A stretch of 64,000 nt of DNA from Streptomyces albireticuli (GCF_002192455.1 NZ_CP021744.1:4741001-4805000), one strand, 5' to 3'. Shown: positions 1 through 8,721, counted from the first letter of the stretch. Made by a program: numbers and translations. Notes: generated by a model from the letters alone, not told the origin.

Positions 1-641
1 GGGTCCTTGGCGAGGGCGGGCAGCACGGACTCCGCCAGGCGCCCGCCGGGGAAGGCGACCTCCGACGAGTCGTAGGTGTGGTCGATCGTGACGACGACGT
101 AGCCGCGCGACGCCAGCTCCTCCGCGAGGCCGGTGTTCCAGGTGCGCGGGTCGCCCAGGCCCGCCGAGTACAGGACGACCGGGAGGGACCGGGCGCCGCG
201 GGCCACCGGCGCGTCCACGCGCGCGTGCGTGCGCGTGGCGGCCCAGTCGGCCGCGCCCGCGCGCACCCGGTAGTTGGCCTCCGCCGCGCTGCCCGCCGCC
301 CCGAAGTGCGCGGCGGACGCGGCGTCCATGTGCGGGGCGGTCCGGCCGTGCCCGCCTCCGCCGGCCGGGTAGAACAGGCTCGCCATCACCTCGCGGTCCC
401 CGCTCTCCGGCTTCCACGGGTCCCGGCGGGAGGCGTCCACCAGGTGCCGGGTCGCCGTGCCGACGGCGTACGGGCCGGTGGGGGCCGGCAGCTCCGCGTG
501 CGGCCGGGCCGCGGCCGCCGCGCCGGCCGGGGCGGCCAGCGCCTCGGCCCGGCCCGCCGCCGTGCCCAGCAGCGCTGTCCCGGCCAGCACCCCCGCCGCC
601 AGTACGGCCCGCCGCCGCAGTCCCCGCTCGTACGCCACCAT
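1..641 (-). CDS. Tat-exported alpha/beta hydrolase, 3' part outside the window
   Basis: Only the first 213 codons lie in the window. The start is the ATG at 641, preceded by a GGAGGAG-like ribosome site. The N-terminus has a twin-arginine-type signal (GLRRRAVLAAG followed by an Ala-rich hydrophobic stretch to about residue 45). A stretch near residues 155-200 (VVLYSAGLGDPRTWNTG, then VVVTIDHTYDSSEV) matches the oxyanion-loop region and following strand of secreted alpha/beta hydrolases of the dienelactone hydrolase or platelet-activating-factor acetylhydrolase type. The nucleophile Ser and catalytic His would lie beyond position 1, so activity cannot be judged. It is divergent from the membrane protein gene at 924. 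Substrate unknown; the fold assignment is fairly secure. Confidence 0.75.
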   Translation of the reverse strand, partial: MVAYERGLRRRAVLAAGVLAGTALLGTAAGRAEALAAPAGAAAAARPHAELPAPTGPYAVGTATRHLVDASRRDPWKPESGDREVMASLFYPAGGGGHGRTAPHMDAASAAHFGAAGSAAEANYRVRAGAADWAATRTHARVDAPVARGARSLPVVLYSAGLGDPRTWNTGLAEELASRGYVVVTIDHTYDSSEVAFPGGRLAESVLPALAKD

Positions 642-923
642 GCCCCGCTCCTCCCGCTCGCCCGGTGCGCCGACTCTAGGGAAGGGCCGTGCCCCGCCGC
701 GTCGTACGACGGAGCCAACACGCGGGTGCTACCCCGGTATGACCCGCGCCCCGGCCGTGCCCGGCGCTTCTCAGCCCGCACTCAGATTCGTTGGCTAGCC
801 TGCCGCGCGGATTCCGGCCGGAATCCGGGCAGATTCCGGACGGGGCCGGGCCCGGTCCGGGCTCCGGTTCCGGTCAGGTTCACGCAGGGGGCCGAGAGGT
901 CCCCGGGTACGAGGAGGTGCGTC

Positions 924-1526
924 GTGGGGCGCGGTGCGTATGCGCTGGCACGGGTGGCGGTGGTCGTGAGAGCGGCCGCGGGCCCGCTGTGGTGGGCGGG
1001 ACTGGTGGGCGCGGGCGTCGGCACCCTGGTGCCGGGGCTCACCGGGCGCCGGATCGGGGTGACGGCGGGCGCGGCGCTGTTCCTGATCACGGCGGCCGTG
1101 GTCTTCGCGGTGCGCCGCGGGCGCTACGAGGAACTGGCGCGCGGCGCGTCGCGGGCGGGCCGGTCCGTCTTCCTCCAGGACCGCGCCGTCACCCTGCGGA
1201 ACCGGCGGCGAGCCGGCCGCTGGTGGCTGGCGCTCGCCTTCCTCGCGGCCGTCGGCTCCTCCTTCGCCGCGCCCGCCGCCGCCGGGCTGGCGACGGCCGG
1301 GGCCGGCGCCGGGCTGTGGGCGAAGGCCCGCTGGCTGGGCGGGCTGGAGCGGCGGTCCGGGAGCCTGCTGTGGGTGCGCGTGGACAGTGTCCGGCGCGGA
1401 CCCGCCGGGCCGGACGTGCGCGGCTACGAGACCACCGGGCTCTCCGCCGGGGACGCGGCACCGGGCGGCGCGCGGCGCCGGGCCGGGCGGGCGGCCTCCC
1501 GGCCGGGCGTCAGCGCAGCGCGCTGA
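924..1526 (+). CDS. Conserved membrane protein of unknown function
   Basis: A 200-residue protein. I chose the GTG at 924 because GAGGAGG lies six bases upstream. It has about four hydrophobic segments: two close together near residues 15-60 and two near residues 95-135, separated by a basic, Arg-rich cytoplasmic stretch. The C-terminal 60 residues are Arg/Gly/Ala-rich and probably cytoplasmic. No catalytic motif or known family is recognised. Its last codons overlap by 17 bp the 3' end of the convergent PLP-enzyme gene, so the two genes share no separate terminator. The preceding 282-base gap (642-923) holds a TAGCCT hexamer at 795-800 that could be a -10 element, and repeated GATTCCGG/CCGGAATC words. 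Confidence 0.6.
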   Translation: MGRGAYALARVAVVVRAAAGPLWWAGLVGAGVGTLVPGLTGRRIGVTAGAALFLITAAVVFAVRRGRYEELARGASRAGRSVFLQDRAVTLRNRRRAGRWWLALAFLAAVGSSFAAPAAAGLATAGAGAGLWAKARWLGGLERRSGSLLWVRVDSVRRGPAGPDVRGYETTGLSAGDAAPGGARRRAGRAASRPGVSAAR

Positions 1527-2934
1527 GACCCGCGGCGAGCGGGCCGCCGCTCTCCTCGACGAGCTCGTCGAGCGACTGCGGACGGCGGACGGGCACGAAG
1601 CGGACGTCCGGGCCGCCGGGCGCGCGCCCGGCGCCGTACTCCCCGTGCTGCCCGTACTCCCCGTGCCCGTCGCGGAGATCCTCCGTGCGGCCTTCTGCGG
1701 ACACGTAGCCGTAAACCCCCGGGCGGGGCAGAGAGTTGTACGCGAAGTGGTTCGAGAAGTAGTACGCGCCGGTGTCCAGCAGCGCCACATGGTCGCCCGG
1801 CTCCAGGAGCGGCAGCGGCCGGTCCACCGCGACCAGGTCGCCCGCGAAGCAGCACGGCCCGGCCACGTCCTGCGGCACCGGCTCGCCCTCCTTGGGCCGC
1901 CCCTCCGCGTCGAAGGCGGCCACCCGCAGTGGCCAGGCGCCGGGCGCGAACACCGTCCGCGCCGCGACCTGGGCGCCCGCGTGCGTCACCGCGATCCGCC
2001 GCCCGCCGGCCGACTTGGCGTACTCCACCCGGGCCAGCACCGTGCCGCTCTTGGCCAGCAGCGACCGGCCGAACTCCGTGACCAGGCCGTAGCGCCCGTC
2101 GAACAGGGCGGGTACGGTCACGTCGAGCAGCCGCGCGTAATCCCGGAAGCTCGGCGTCACCTCCTCGGAGGCGAAATTGACGGGCAGTCCGCCGCCGATG
2201 TCCAGGGTCCGCACCCGCTGCCCGCCGACGGCCCGGTTGATCTCCTCGGCCAGCTCGTACGCGGTCCGCACGCCCTCGGCCATCAGCTCCGGCGGGCAGC
2301 CCTGCGAGCCGACGTGGGCGTGCATCCGGGTGAGCCAGGGGCGCTCCACGAAGGCGCGGACGAGCCATGCGCGCGCCCCCTCGTCGCGCAGCGCCACCCC
2401 GAACTTGGACGTCGCCGTGGCCGTGCTCATCGCCCCGATGCTGCCCGCGCCGAGCTGCGGGTTCACCCGTACGCCCAGCACGGAGGCGGTCGGCGCGGAC
2501 CGTACGAGCGCGTCCAGGCGGGCCAGCTCCTGGCGGCTGTCGGCGTTGACCGCGATGCCGAGCGCGAGCGCCTCCCGCAGCTCCGCGTCCGTCTTCGCGG
2601 GGGAGTCCAGGACCGTGCGGTCCGCCGGCACGCCCGCGGCGCGCGCCAGCGCCAGCTCCCCGGGGCTCGCCACCTCGCAGCCCATCCCCTCGTCGGCGAG
2701 CAGCCGCAGCACGGGCACCAGCGACGCGGCCTTCACGGCGAAGGCGTGCAGCACCTCCGTGCCGGGCGCCGTGACCTCCTCGAACGCGGCCCGCAGCGCG
2801 GCGACGGCGCCGCGGACGCCCCGCACGTCCAGCAGCCCGGCCACGGGGCGCCGCGCGTCGACCAGACCGTCCCGCACCGCCGCCCGGACGGCGGCCTCAC
2901 GTCGCTCGCGCGCGCTCGCGCTCTCCGGACCCAT
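1510..2934 (-). CDS. Fold-type III PLP enzyme, diaminopimelate/ornithine decarboxylase-like
   Basis: A 474-residue protein of the alanine racemase/DAP decarboxylase fold. The PLP lysine is in HAFAVKA at about residue 64, followed by GCEVASPGEL (strand 3 of the barrel), HVGSQG (about residue 205), the phosphate-binding GGG in LDIGGGLP (about 240) and a C-terminal beta domain with CCFAGD (the conserved cysteine supplied across the dimer interface) and LLDTGAYYFSN. These motifs support a decarboxylase acting on a basic or diamino acid. The C-terminus is longer than lysA products and Gly/Arg-rich. It is not the usual lysA context, since no threonine-pathway gene is adjacent, so the substrate is unknown. 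The ATG at 2934 starts just before the conserved region; an upstream in-frame ATG at 3036 would intrude on the hutU promoter and is less likely. It is divergent from hutU. Confidence 0.8.
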   Translation of the reverse strand: MGPESASARERREAAVRAAVRDGLVDARRPVAGLLDVRGVRGAVAALRAAFEEVTAPGTEVLHAFAVKAASLVPVLRLLADEGMGCEVASPGELALARAAGVPADRTVLDSPAKTDAELREALALGIAVNADSRQELARLDALVRSAPTASVLGVRVNPQLGAGSIGAMSTATATSKFGVALRDEGARAWLVRAFVERPWLTRMHAHVGSQGCPPELMAEGVRTAYELAEEINRAVGGQRVRTLDIGGGLPVNFASEEVTPSFRDYARLLDVTVPALFDGRYGLVTEFGRSLLAKSGTVLARVEYAKSAGGRRIAVTHAGAQVAARTVFAPGAWPLRVAAFDAEGRPKEGEPVPQDVAGPCCFAGDLVAVDRPLPLLEPGDHVALLDTGAYYFSNHFAYNSLPRPGVYGYVSAEGRTEDLRDGHGEYGQHGEYGAGRAPGGPDVRFVPVRRPQSLDELVEESGGPLAAGLSALR

Positions 2935-3012
2935 GCGTCCACTCCACCATCCGGCGGGGCGCGATGCCATGGGACGCGGCCGGTCCGGTCCCCGGCGGCC
3001 CCCGCACACCTG

Positions 3013-3046
3013 TTGACTGGAGGTATTCACTGCCACAAGATGTGAA
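3013..3046 (+). promoter_or_regulatory. Candidate hutU promoter with overlapping inverted repeat
   Basis: TTGACT at 3013-3018 and CAAGAT at 3036-3041 are 17 bp apart and resemble -35 and -10 elements of the housekeeping sigma. The half-sites TTCAC (3026-3030) and GTGAA (3042-3046) form an inverted repeat that straddles the -10 element, the position expected for a repressor operator. Transcription would start near 3048, giving a 46-nt leader. The regulator is unknown. Confidence 0.45.
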
Positions 3047-3093
3047 GTGTTCTATTCAATGGTCTCTACGGAGCGCCAGGGAGGCAGGGCCCC

Positions 3094-4752
3094 ATGTCAG
3101 GACCGCGACCCGTTCGAGCACCGCGAGGTACCGAGCTGAGCACCTTGGGGTGGCAGCAGGAAGCCGCTCTGCGGATGCTCCAGAACAACCTCGACCCGGA
3201 GGTCGCCGAGCACCCGGACAAGCTCGTCGTCTACGGCGGCACGGGCAAGGCCGCCCGTGACTGGCGCTCGTTCGACGCCATGGTGCGCACCCTGCGGACG
3301 CTGAAGCAGGACGAGACGATGCTCGTCCAGTCCGGCCGCCCGGTCGGCGTGATGCAGACGCACGAATGGGCCCCGCGCGTCCTCATCGCCAACTCCAACC
3401 TGGTCGGCGACTGGGCCAACTGGGAGGAGTTCCGCCGGCTGGAGGCCCTCGGCCTCACCATGTACGGGCAGATGACGGCCGGTTCGTGGATCTACATCGG
3501 CACCCAGGGCATCCTCCAGGGCACCTACGAGACCTTCGCGGCCGTGGCGGCCAAGAAGTTCCACGGCACCCTCGCCGGGACGATCACCCTCACGGCCGGC
3601 CTCGGCGGCATGGGCGGCGCCCAGCCGCTCGCCGTCACCATGAACGACGGCGTCGCGATCTGTATCGACTGCGACCCGCGCGCCATCGAGCGCCGCATCG
3701 AGCACCGCTACCTGGACGTGAAGGCCGACTCCCTCGACCACGCGCTCCAGCTGGCCGTGGAGGCGCGCGACGCGCGCCGCCCGCTCTCCATCGGCGTGCT
3801 GGGCAACGCGGCCGAGCTCGTCCCGCAGCTGCTGGCCATGAACGCCCCCATCGACATCGTGACGGACCAGACCTCCGCCCACGACCCGCTGTCGTACCTG
3901 CCGGTCGGCGTCGACTTCGACGACATGGCCACCTACGCCGCCGAGAAGCCCGCCGACTTCACCACCCGGGCGCGCGAGTCGATGGCCCGGCACGTCGAGG
4001 CCATGGTCGGCTTCCAGGACGCGGGCGCCGAGGTCTTCGACTACGGCAACTCCATCCGCGGCGAGGCCCAGCTCGCGGGCTACACCCGCGCCTTCGACTT
4101 CCCCGGCTTCGTCCCCGCCTACATCCGCCCGCTGTTCTGCGAGGGCAAGGGCCCCTTCCGCTGGGCGGCGCTCTCCGGCGACGCGGCCGACATCCACAAG
4201 ACCGACAAGGCGATGCTCGAACTCTTCCCCGAGAACGAGTCCCTCGCCCGCTGGCTCAAGATGGCCGGCGAGCGGGTCCACTTCCAGGGCCTGCCCGCCC
4301 GCATCTGCTGGCTCGGCTACGGCGAGCGCGACAAGGCGGGCGAGCGCTTCAACGAGATGGTCGCCGACGGCACCCTCGCCGCGCCGCTGGCCATCGGCCG
4401 CGACCACCTCGACTGCGGCTCGGTGGCCTCGCCCTACCGCGAGACCGAGGCCATGCTCGACGGCTCCGACGCGATCGCCGACTGGCCGCTGCTGAACGCC
4501 ATGGTCAACGTCGCCTCGGGCGCCTCCTGGGTCTCCCTCCACCACGGCGGCGGCGTCGGCATGGGCCGCTCCATCCACGCGGGCCAGGTCACGGTCGCCG
4601 ACGGCACGAAGCTCGCGGGCGAGAAGATCCGCCGGGTGCTGACGAACGACCCGGGGATGGGCGTCATCCGGCACGTCGACGCGGGGTACGACATCGCGGA
4701 GTCGGTCGCGGAGGACAAGGGCGTCCGCGTCCCGATGCGGGAGGACTCGTGA
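3094..4752 (+). CDS. hutU: Urocanate hydratase
   Basis: A 552-residue enzyme converting urocanate to imidazolone propionate, the second step of histidine degradation, using tightly bound NAD+ as electrophile. Family hallmarks are visible: VVYGGTGKAARDW near the N-terminus, the GTLAGTITLTAGLGGMGGAQPL segment of the NAD domain (about residues 160-180), VCIDCD-like AICIDCD, and a C-terminal SLHHGGGVGMGRSIHAGQV stretch containing the conserved glycine-rich loop. Length is normal for the family. GGGAGG lies before the ATG at 3094. Its stop overlaps the GTG of the next gene (GTGA), so translation is probably coupled. The first enzyme, histidase (hutH), is not in the window. Confidence 0.97.
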   Translation: MSGPRPVRAPRGTELSTLGWQQEAALRMLQNNLDPEVAEHPDKLVVYGGTGKAARDWRSFDAMVRTLRTLKQDETMLVQSGRPVGVMQTHEWAPRVLIANSNLVGDWANWEEFRRLEALGLTMYGQMTAGSWIYIGTQGILQGTYETFAAVAAKKFHGTLAGTITLTAGLGGMGGAQPLAVTMNDGVAICIDCDPRAIERRIEHRYLDVKADSLDHALQLAVEARDARRPLSIGVLGNAAELVPQLLAMNAPIDIVTDQTSAHDPLSYLPVGVDFDDMATYAAEKPADFTTRARESMARHVEAMVGFQDAGAEVFDYGNSIRGEAQLAGYTRAFDFPGFVPAYIRPLFCEGKGPFRWAALSGDAADIHKTDKAMLELFPENESLARWLKMAGERVHFQGLPARICWLGYGERDKAGERFNEMVADGTLAAPLAIGRDHLDCGSVASPYRETEAMLDGSDAIADWPLLNAMVNVASGASWVSLHHGGGVGMGRSIHAGQVTVADGTKLAGEKIRRVLTNDPGMGVIRHVDAGYDIAESVAEDKGVRVPMREDS

Positions 4753-6137
4753 GCGAGGCCGCGGGCAGTCGTGCCGCAGGGCCGGGGGCACCCCCTGGGG
4801 GAGGGCGGGCGCAGCCCGACCACCGGGCCGCGCCCGGGTACGAAACCCCCGGTGGGGCTGACCGTACGCCGCCGGGTGCGGGTGGGGTCGTGCCCACCCG
4901 TTCCGCCCCGGCGGAACGACTGCCCACAACGCCCTCGTTCCACGAGATGTGGCGCGACCTTCTGCCCCTCGGCCGTAACCAAGAAAGCGGCGGATACCGC
5001 CGCTACGCCTGGACCGGTGCCGACACCGACTGCCGCGCGTGGTTCCGCGCGCAGGCCGAGAGCCGCGGGCTCGCCTACGAGCTCGACCGCAACGGCAACC
5101 AGTGGGCCTGGCTCGGCGACCCCGCCGCCGGTGACGCCGTCGTCACCGGCTCGCACCTGGACTCCGTCCCGGACGGCGGCGCCTTCGACGGGCCGCTCGG
5201 CGTCGTCTCGTCCTTCGCCGCGCTGGACGAACTGCGCTCGCGCGGCGCGAAGCCGGGCCGTCCCCTCGCCGTCGTCAACTTCGGCGACGAGGAGGGCGCC
5301 CGCTTCGGGCTGGCCTGCGTGGGCTCCCGGCTGGCCGCCGGGCAGCTCACCCCCGACAAGGCCCGGGAGCTGCGCGACGCCGACGGCGTCACCCTGCCGC
5401 AGGCGATGGAGCGCGCCGGGTACGACCCGGAGGCCATCGGGGCCGACCCCGAGCGGCTGGCCCGGATCGGCGCCTTCGTCGAACTCCACGTCGAGCAGGG
5501 CCGTGCCCTGGACCTCTCCGGCGACCGGGTGGGCATCGCCTCCGCCATCTGGCCGCACGGCCGCTGGCGGTTCGACTTCCACGGCGAGGCCAACCACGCG
5601 GGCACCACGCGCCTCGACGACCGCCGCGACCCGATGCTCACCTACGCCAACACCGTCCTCGCCGCCCGGAAGAAGGCCCGCCTCGCCGGCGCCCTCGCCA
5701 CCTTCGGCAAGGTCAGCGTCGAGCCGAACGGGGTCAACGCCATCCCGTCCCTGGTCCGCGGCTGGCTGGACTCCCGCGCCGCCGACCAGGACACCCTCGA
5801 CCTGGTGATCGCCGAGATCGAGAAGGCGGCCGTCGAGCGCGGCGAGCGCGACGGCGTCGACGTCCGGATCACCCGGGAGTCCTTCACCCCCGTCGTCGAA
5901 TTCGAACACGCGCTGCGCGACGAGCTCGGCCGGATCCTGGGCGGTGACGTCCCCGTCCTCGGCACGGGCGCGGGACACGACGCCGGAATCCTCTCCGGGA
6001 CCGTCCCGACCGCCATGCTGTTCGTACGCAACCCCACGGGCGTCTCGCACTCACCCGCCGAGACGGCGGACGAGGACGACTGCCTGGCCGGGGTGACCGC
6101 ACTCGCCGACGTACTGGAGGGCCTGGCGTGTCGCTGA
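4749..6137 (+). CDS. M20-family amidohydrolase (allantoate amidohydrolase/N-carbamoyl amino acid hydrolase type) in the hut operon
   Basis: A di-metal amidohydrolase. Metal and catalytic motifs are intact: GSHLDSVPDGGAFDG, NFGDEEGARF, ELHVEQG, ANHAGTTRLDDRRDP and a late GAGHDAG. Annotated relatives are called allantoate amidohydrolase or carbamoylase, but the position between hutU and hutF suggests a role in histidine breakdown, perhaps removing the formyl group from N-formylglutamate. The start is uncertain. The GTG at 4749 overlaps the hutU stop and gives 462 residues; the first 60 or so are Gly/Pro-rich, are encoded by a repeat-like GC-rich element and have no counterpart I know in relatives. 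The ATG at 4947 gives 396 residues and begins MWRDLLPLG, close to the conserved core. The 3' end overlaps hutF by 10 bp. Confidence 0.85.
   Translation: MSEAAGSRAAGPGAPPGGGRAQPDHRAAPGYETPGGADRTPPGAGGVVPTRSAPAERLPTTPSFHEMWRDLLPLGRNQESGGYRRYAWTGADTDCRAWFRAQAESRGLAYELDRNGNQWAWLGDPAAGDAVVTGSHLDSVPDGGAFDGPLGVVSSFAALDELRSRGAKPGRPLAVVNFGDEEGARFGLACVGSRLAAGQLTPDKARELRDADGVTLPQAMERAGYDPEAIGADPERLARIGAFVELHVEQGRALDLSGDRVGIASAIWPHGRWRFDFHGEANHAGTTRLDDRRDPMLTYANTVLAARKKARLAGALATFGKVSVEPNGVNAIPSLVRGWLDSRAADQDTLDLVIAEIEKAAVERGERDGVDVRITRESFTPVVEFEHALRDELGRILGGDVPVLGTGAGHDAGILSGTVPTAMLFVRNPTGVSHSPAETADEDDCLAGVTALADVLEGLACR
4771..4930. repeat. GC-rich repeat-like element inside the 5' end of the M20 gene
   Basis: Sequence unlike protein-coding DNA of the same gene: it contains GGGGGCACCCCCTGGGGGAGG and ends in a perfect inverted repeat, GTTCCGCC (4900-4907) and GGCGGAAC (4910-4917), flanked by TGCCCACC and TGCCCACAAC. 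Words of this kind occur, to my recollection, as dispersed intergenic repeats in Streptomyces genomes. Here the reading frame passes through without a stop. Confidence 0.5.
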
Positions 6138-7474
6138 CGGCACAGACTTACTGGGCGGAACACGCCTGGCTCGACACCGGGGTCGAGCAGGGCGTGGTCA
6201 TCAAGACGGGCACGGACGGCCGGATCGCGTCCGTCCGCAAGGGCGCGAAGAAGCCGCCGACGGGCTCGGTGACCCTGCGCGGCCTCACGCTCCCGGGGCT
6301 GGCCAACGCGCATTCGCACGCGTTCCACCGCGCCCTGCGGGGCACGGTGCAGCAGGGCGAGGGGACCTTCTGGACCTGGCGCGACATCATGTACGGCGTC
6401 GCCGACCGGCTCACGCCCGACAGCTACTACGCGCTGGCCCGCGCGGTGTACGCCGAGATGGCCCTCGCCGGCATCACCGCCGTCGGGGAGTTCCACTACC
6501 TCCACCACGCCCCCGGCGGCACCGCCTACGACAACCCCAACGCCATGGGCGAGGCCCTGATCGCGGCCGCCGCCGAGGCCGGCATCCGCATCACCCTCCT
6601 CGACACCTGCTATCTCTCCTCCGGCTTCGGCGCGCCGCCCAGCCGGCACCAGCTCCGCTTCAGCGACACCACCGCCGAGCGGTGGGCCGAGCGGGCCGCC
6701 GGGCTCAAGAGCGACGACAACACCCGGATCGGCGCGGCCGTCCACTCCGTACGGGCCGTGCCCGTCGACCAGCTGGCCACCGTCGCCGCCTGGGCCGACG
6801 AGCGCGAGGCGCCGCTGCACGTCCACCTCTCGGAGCAGACCGCCGAGAACGACGCCTGCGTCGAGGCCCACGGCTTCACCCCCACCACGCTCCTGGCCGA
6901 CCACGGCGTGCTCGGCCCGCGCACCACCGCCGTCCACGCCACCCACCTGACGCCCGGGGACATCCGCCTCCTGGGTCACTCCGGCACCGGCGTGTGCATG
7001 TGTCCCACCACCGAGCGGGATCTCGCCGACGGCATCGGCCCGGCGCCCAGGCTCCAGAGCGCGGGCTCGCCGCTCTCCCTCGGCAGCGACAGCCACGCCG
7101 TCATCGACATCCTCGAAGAGGCGCGCGCGATGGAGCTCGACGAGCGGCTGCACAGCCGCACCCGCGGCCACTGGACCGCGCCCCAGCTGCTGCGCGCCGC
7201 CACCGCGGACGGCCACGCCGCCCTCGGCTGGCACGACGCGGGCGGCATCCGGGCGGGTGCCCTCGCCGACCTCACCTCGATCGCGCTGGACACGGTGCGC
7301 ACGGCGGGCCCGCCGCCGGAGCTCGCCGTCGAGACGGCCGTATTCGCGGCGACCAACGCGGACGTCCGGGACACCGTCGTCGGCGGCCGGCACATCGTCC
7401 GCGAGGGAGCCCATCAGCTCGTGCCCGACGTGGGGCAGGCGCTGGCCGAGGCCGTCGCGGCGCTGCGCGCCTGA
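6128..7474 (+). CDS. hutF: Formimidoylglutamate deiminase
   Basis: A 448-residue amidohydrolase-superfamily enzyme that deiminates N-formimino-L-glutamate to N-formyl-L-glutamate and ammonia. Metal ligands are visible: the HxH of NAHSHAFHRALRG (about residues 60-70), the HVHLSEQ histidine (about 235), VHATHL (about 280) and the SDSHAVIDILEE aspartate (about 320). The HSHAFHR plus WTWRDIMY signature is typical of HutF rather than HutI or guanine deaminase. Translation starts at GTG 6128, ten bases inside the previous gene. The pathway therefore makes formylglutamate, so a deformylase is needed; the M20 enzyme upstream is the only candidate in the window. Confidence 0.93.
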   Translation: MSLTAQTYWAEHAWLDTGVEQGVVIKTGTDGRIASVRKGAKKPPTGSVTLRGLTLPGLANAHSHAFHRALRGTVQQGEGTFWTWRDIMYGVADRLTPDSYYALARAVYAEMALAGITAVGEFHYLHHAPGGTAYDNPNAMGEALIAAAAEAGIRITLLDTCYLSSGFGAPPSRHQLRFSDTTAERWAERAAGLKSDDNTRIGAAVHSVRAVPVDQLATVAAWADEREAPLHVHLSEQTAENDACVEAHGFTPTTLLADHGVLGPRTTAVHATHLTPGDIRLLGHSGTGVCMCPTTERDLADGIGPAPRLQSAGSPLSLGSDSHAVIDILEEARAMELDERLHSRTRGHWTAPQLLRAATADGHAALGWHDAGGIRAGALADLTSIALDTVRTAGPPPELAVETAVFAATNADVRDTVVGGRHIVREGAHQLVPDVGQALAEAVAALRA

Positions 7475-7518
7475 GATCCCGGAAGCCACCGAGAAACCCG
7501 AAGGAGAACCGACCGCCC

Positions 7519-8688
7519 ATGGCGACCACGGTCATCACCAACATCAGCAGTCTCGTCACCAACGACCCCTCCCTCGGTGAAGGCCCCCTCGGTCTGCTCC
7601 AGGACGCGGCGGTCGTCGTCGACGGCGACCGCGTCGCCTGGGTCGGTACGTCCAGCAAAGCACCCGCCACTGACAATCGCGTCGACGCCGGGGGCCGCGC
7701 GGTGCTCCCCGGCTTCGTCGACTCCCACTCCCACCTCGTCTTCGCGGGCGACCGCACCGCCGAGTTCAACGCCCGGATGTCCGGCAGGAGCTACAGCGCC
7801 GGTGGCATCCGCGTCACCGTCGCGGCCACCCGCGCCGCGAGCGACGAGGAGCTGGCGGCCAACCTCCGGCGCTATCTCCACGAGGCGCTGCGTCAGGGCA
7901 CCACCACCCTGGAGACCAAGTCCGGTTACGGCCTCACCGTCGAGCAGGAGGCCCGCGCCCTGCGCATCGCCGCCGCGCAGACCGAAGAGGTCACCTACCT
8001 CGGCGCGCACATCGTCTCCCCCGACTACGCCGACGACCCGGCCGGCTACGTCGACCTCGTCACCGGCCCGATGCTCGACGCCTGCGCCCCGCACGCCCGC
8101 TGGATCGACGTCTTCTGCGAGAAGGGCGCCTTCGACGGCGACCAGGCCCGGACGATCCTCACCGCCGGCGCCGCCCGCGGCCTCGTCCCGCGCGTGCACG
8201 CCAACCAGCTGTCCTACGGGCCCGGCGTCCAGCTCGCCGTCGAGCTCGGCGCCGCCTCCGCCGACCACTGCACCCACCTCACCGACGCCGACGTCGACGC
8301 CCTCGCGAGCGGTGCCACCGTGGCCACCCTCCTGCCGGGCGCGGAGTTCTCCACCCGCGCGCAGTGGCCGAACGCCCGCCGGCTCCTCGACGCGGGTGCC
8401 ACCGTCGCGCTCTCCACGGACTGCAACCCCGGTTCGTCCTTCACCAGTTCGATGCCGTTCTGTGTCGCCCTGGCCGTCCGTGACATGGGGATGACCCCCG
8501 ACGAGGCCGTGTGGGCCGCCACGGCGGGCGGCGCGGCTGCCCTGCGCCGCACGGACATCGGGCGCCTCTCCCCGGGGGCCCGCGCCGACCTCGCCCTCCT
8601 CGACGCGCCCAGCCACGTCCACCTCGCCTACCGGCCGGGCGTCCCCCTGGTCACGGCGGTCTGGCGGCGCGGCGTCCGCGAGCTCTGA
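7519..8688 (+). CDS. hutI: Imidazolonepropionase
   Basis: A 389-residue amidohydrolase that opens the ring of imidazolone-5-propionate to give N-formimino-L-glutamate, the step between HutU and HutF. Signature elements: FVDSHSHLVFAGDR (HxH metal site and substrate arginine), TTLETKSGYGL, AHIVSPDYADDPAGYVD (family members have a histidine-rich AHxxP segment here), VHANQLSYGPGVQLA and STDCNPGSS. The ATG at 7519 follows GAAGGAGAA by about 10 bases. The 44-bp gap after hutF is the only non-overlapping junction in the four-gene operon. A strong hairpin follows the stop. Confidence 0.95.
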   Translation: MATTVITNISSLVTNDPSLGEGPLGLLQDAAVVVDGDRVAWVGTSSKAPATDNRVDAGGRAVLPGFVDSHSHLVFAGDRTAEFNARMSGRSYSAGGIRVTVAATRAASDEELAANLRRYLHEALRQGTTTLETKSGYGLTVEQEARALRIAAAQTEEVTYLGAHIVSPDYADDPAGYVDLVTGPMLDACAPHARWIDVFCEKGAFDGDQARTILTAGAARGLVPRVHANQLSYGPGVQLAVELGAASADHCTHLTDADVDALASGATVATLLPGAEFSTRAQWPNARRLLDAGATVALSTDCNPGSSFTSSMPFCVALAVRDMGMTPDEAVWAATAGGAAALRRTDIGRLSPGARADLALLDAPSHVHLAYRPGVPLVTAVWRRGVREL

Positions 8689-8693
8689 CGGAC

Positions 8694-8721
8694 CCGGGGG
8701 CGCCTCACACCGCGCCCCCGG
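8694..8721. terminator. Hairpin between convergent hutI and oxidoreductase genes
   Basis: CCGGGGGCGC (8694-8703) pairs perfectly with GCGCCCCCGG (8712-8721) across an 8-nt loop. It lies between two convergent stops, covering the last codons of the minus-strand gene, and could serve both strands. There is no T-tract, as is usual in Streptomyces. Confidence 0.6.

Noticed and set aside
1510..2934. Assignment as lysA
   Set aside because: The fold-type III motifs are present, but the usual lysA neighbours are missing and the C-terminus differs, so only a family-level call is made.
3097..4929. A 610-codon open frame on the minus strand across hutU
   Set aside because: It is the antisense shadow of a highly biased high-GC gene; its product is low-complexity Val/Gly/Asp/Arg-rich text and the hutU protein on the other strand is unmistakable.
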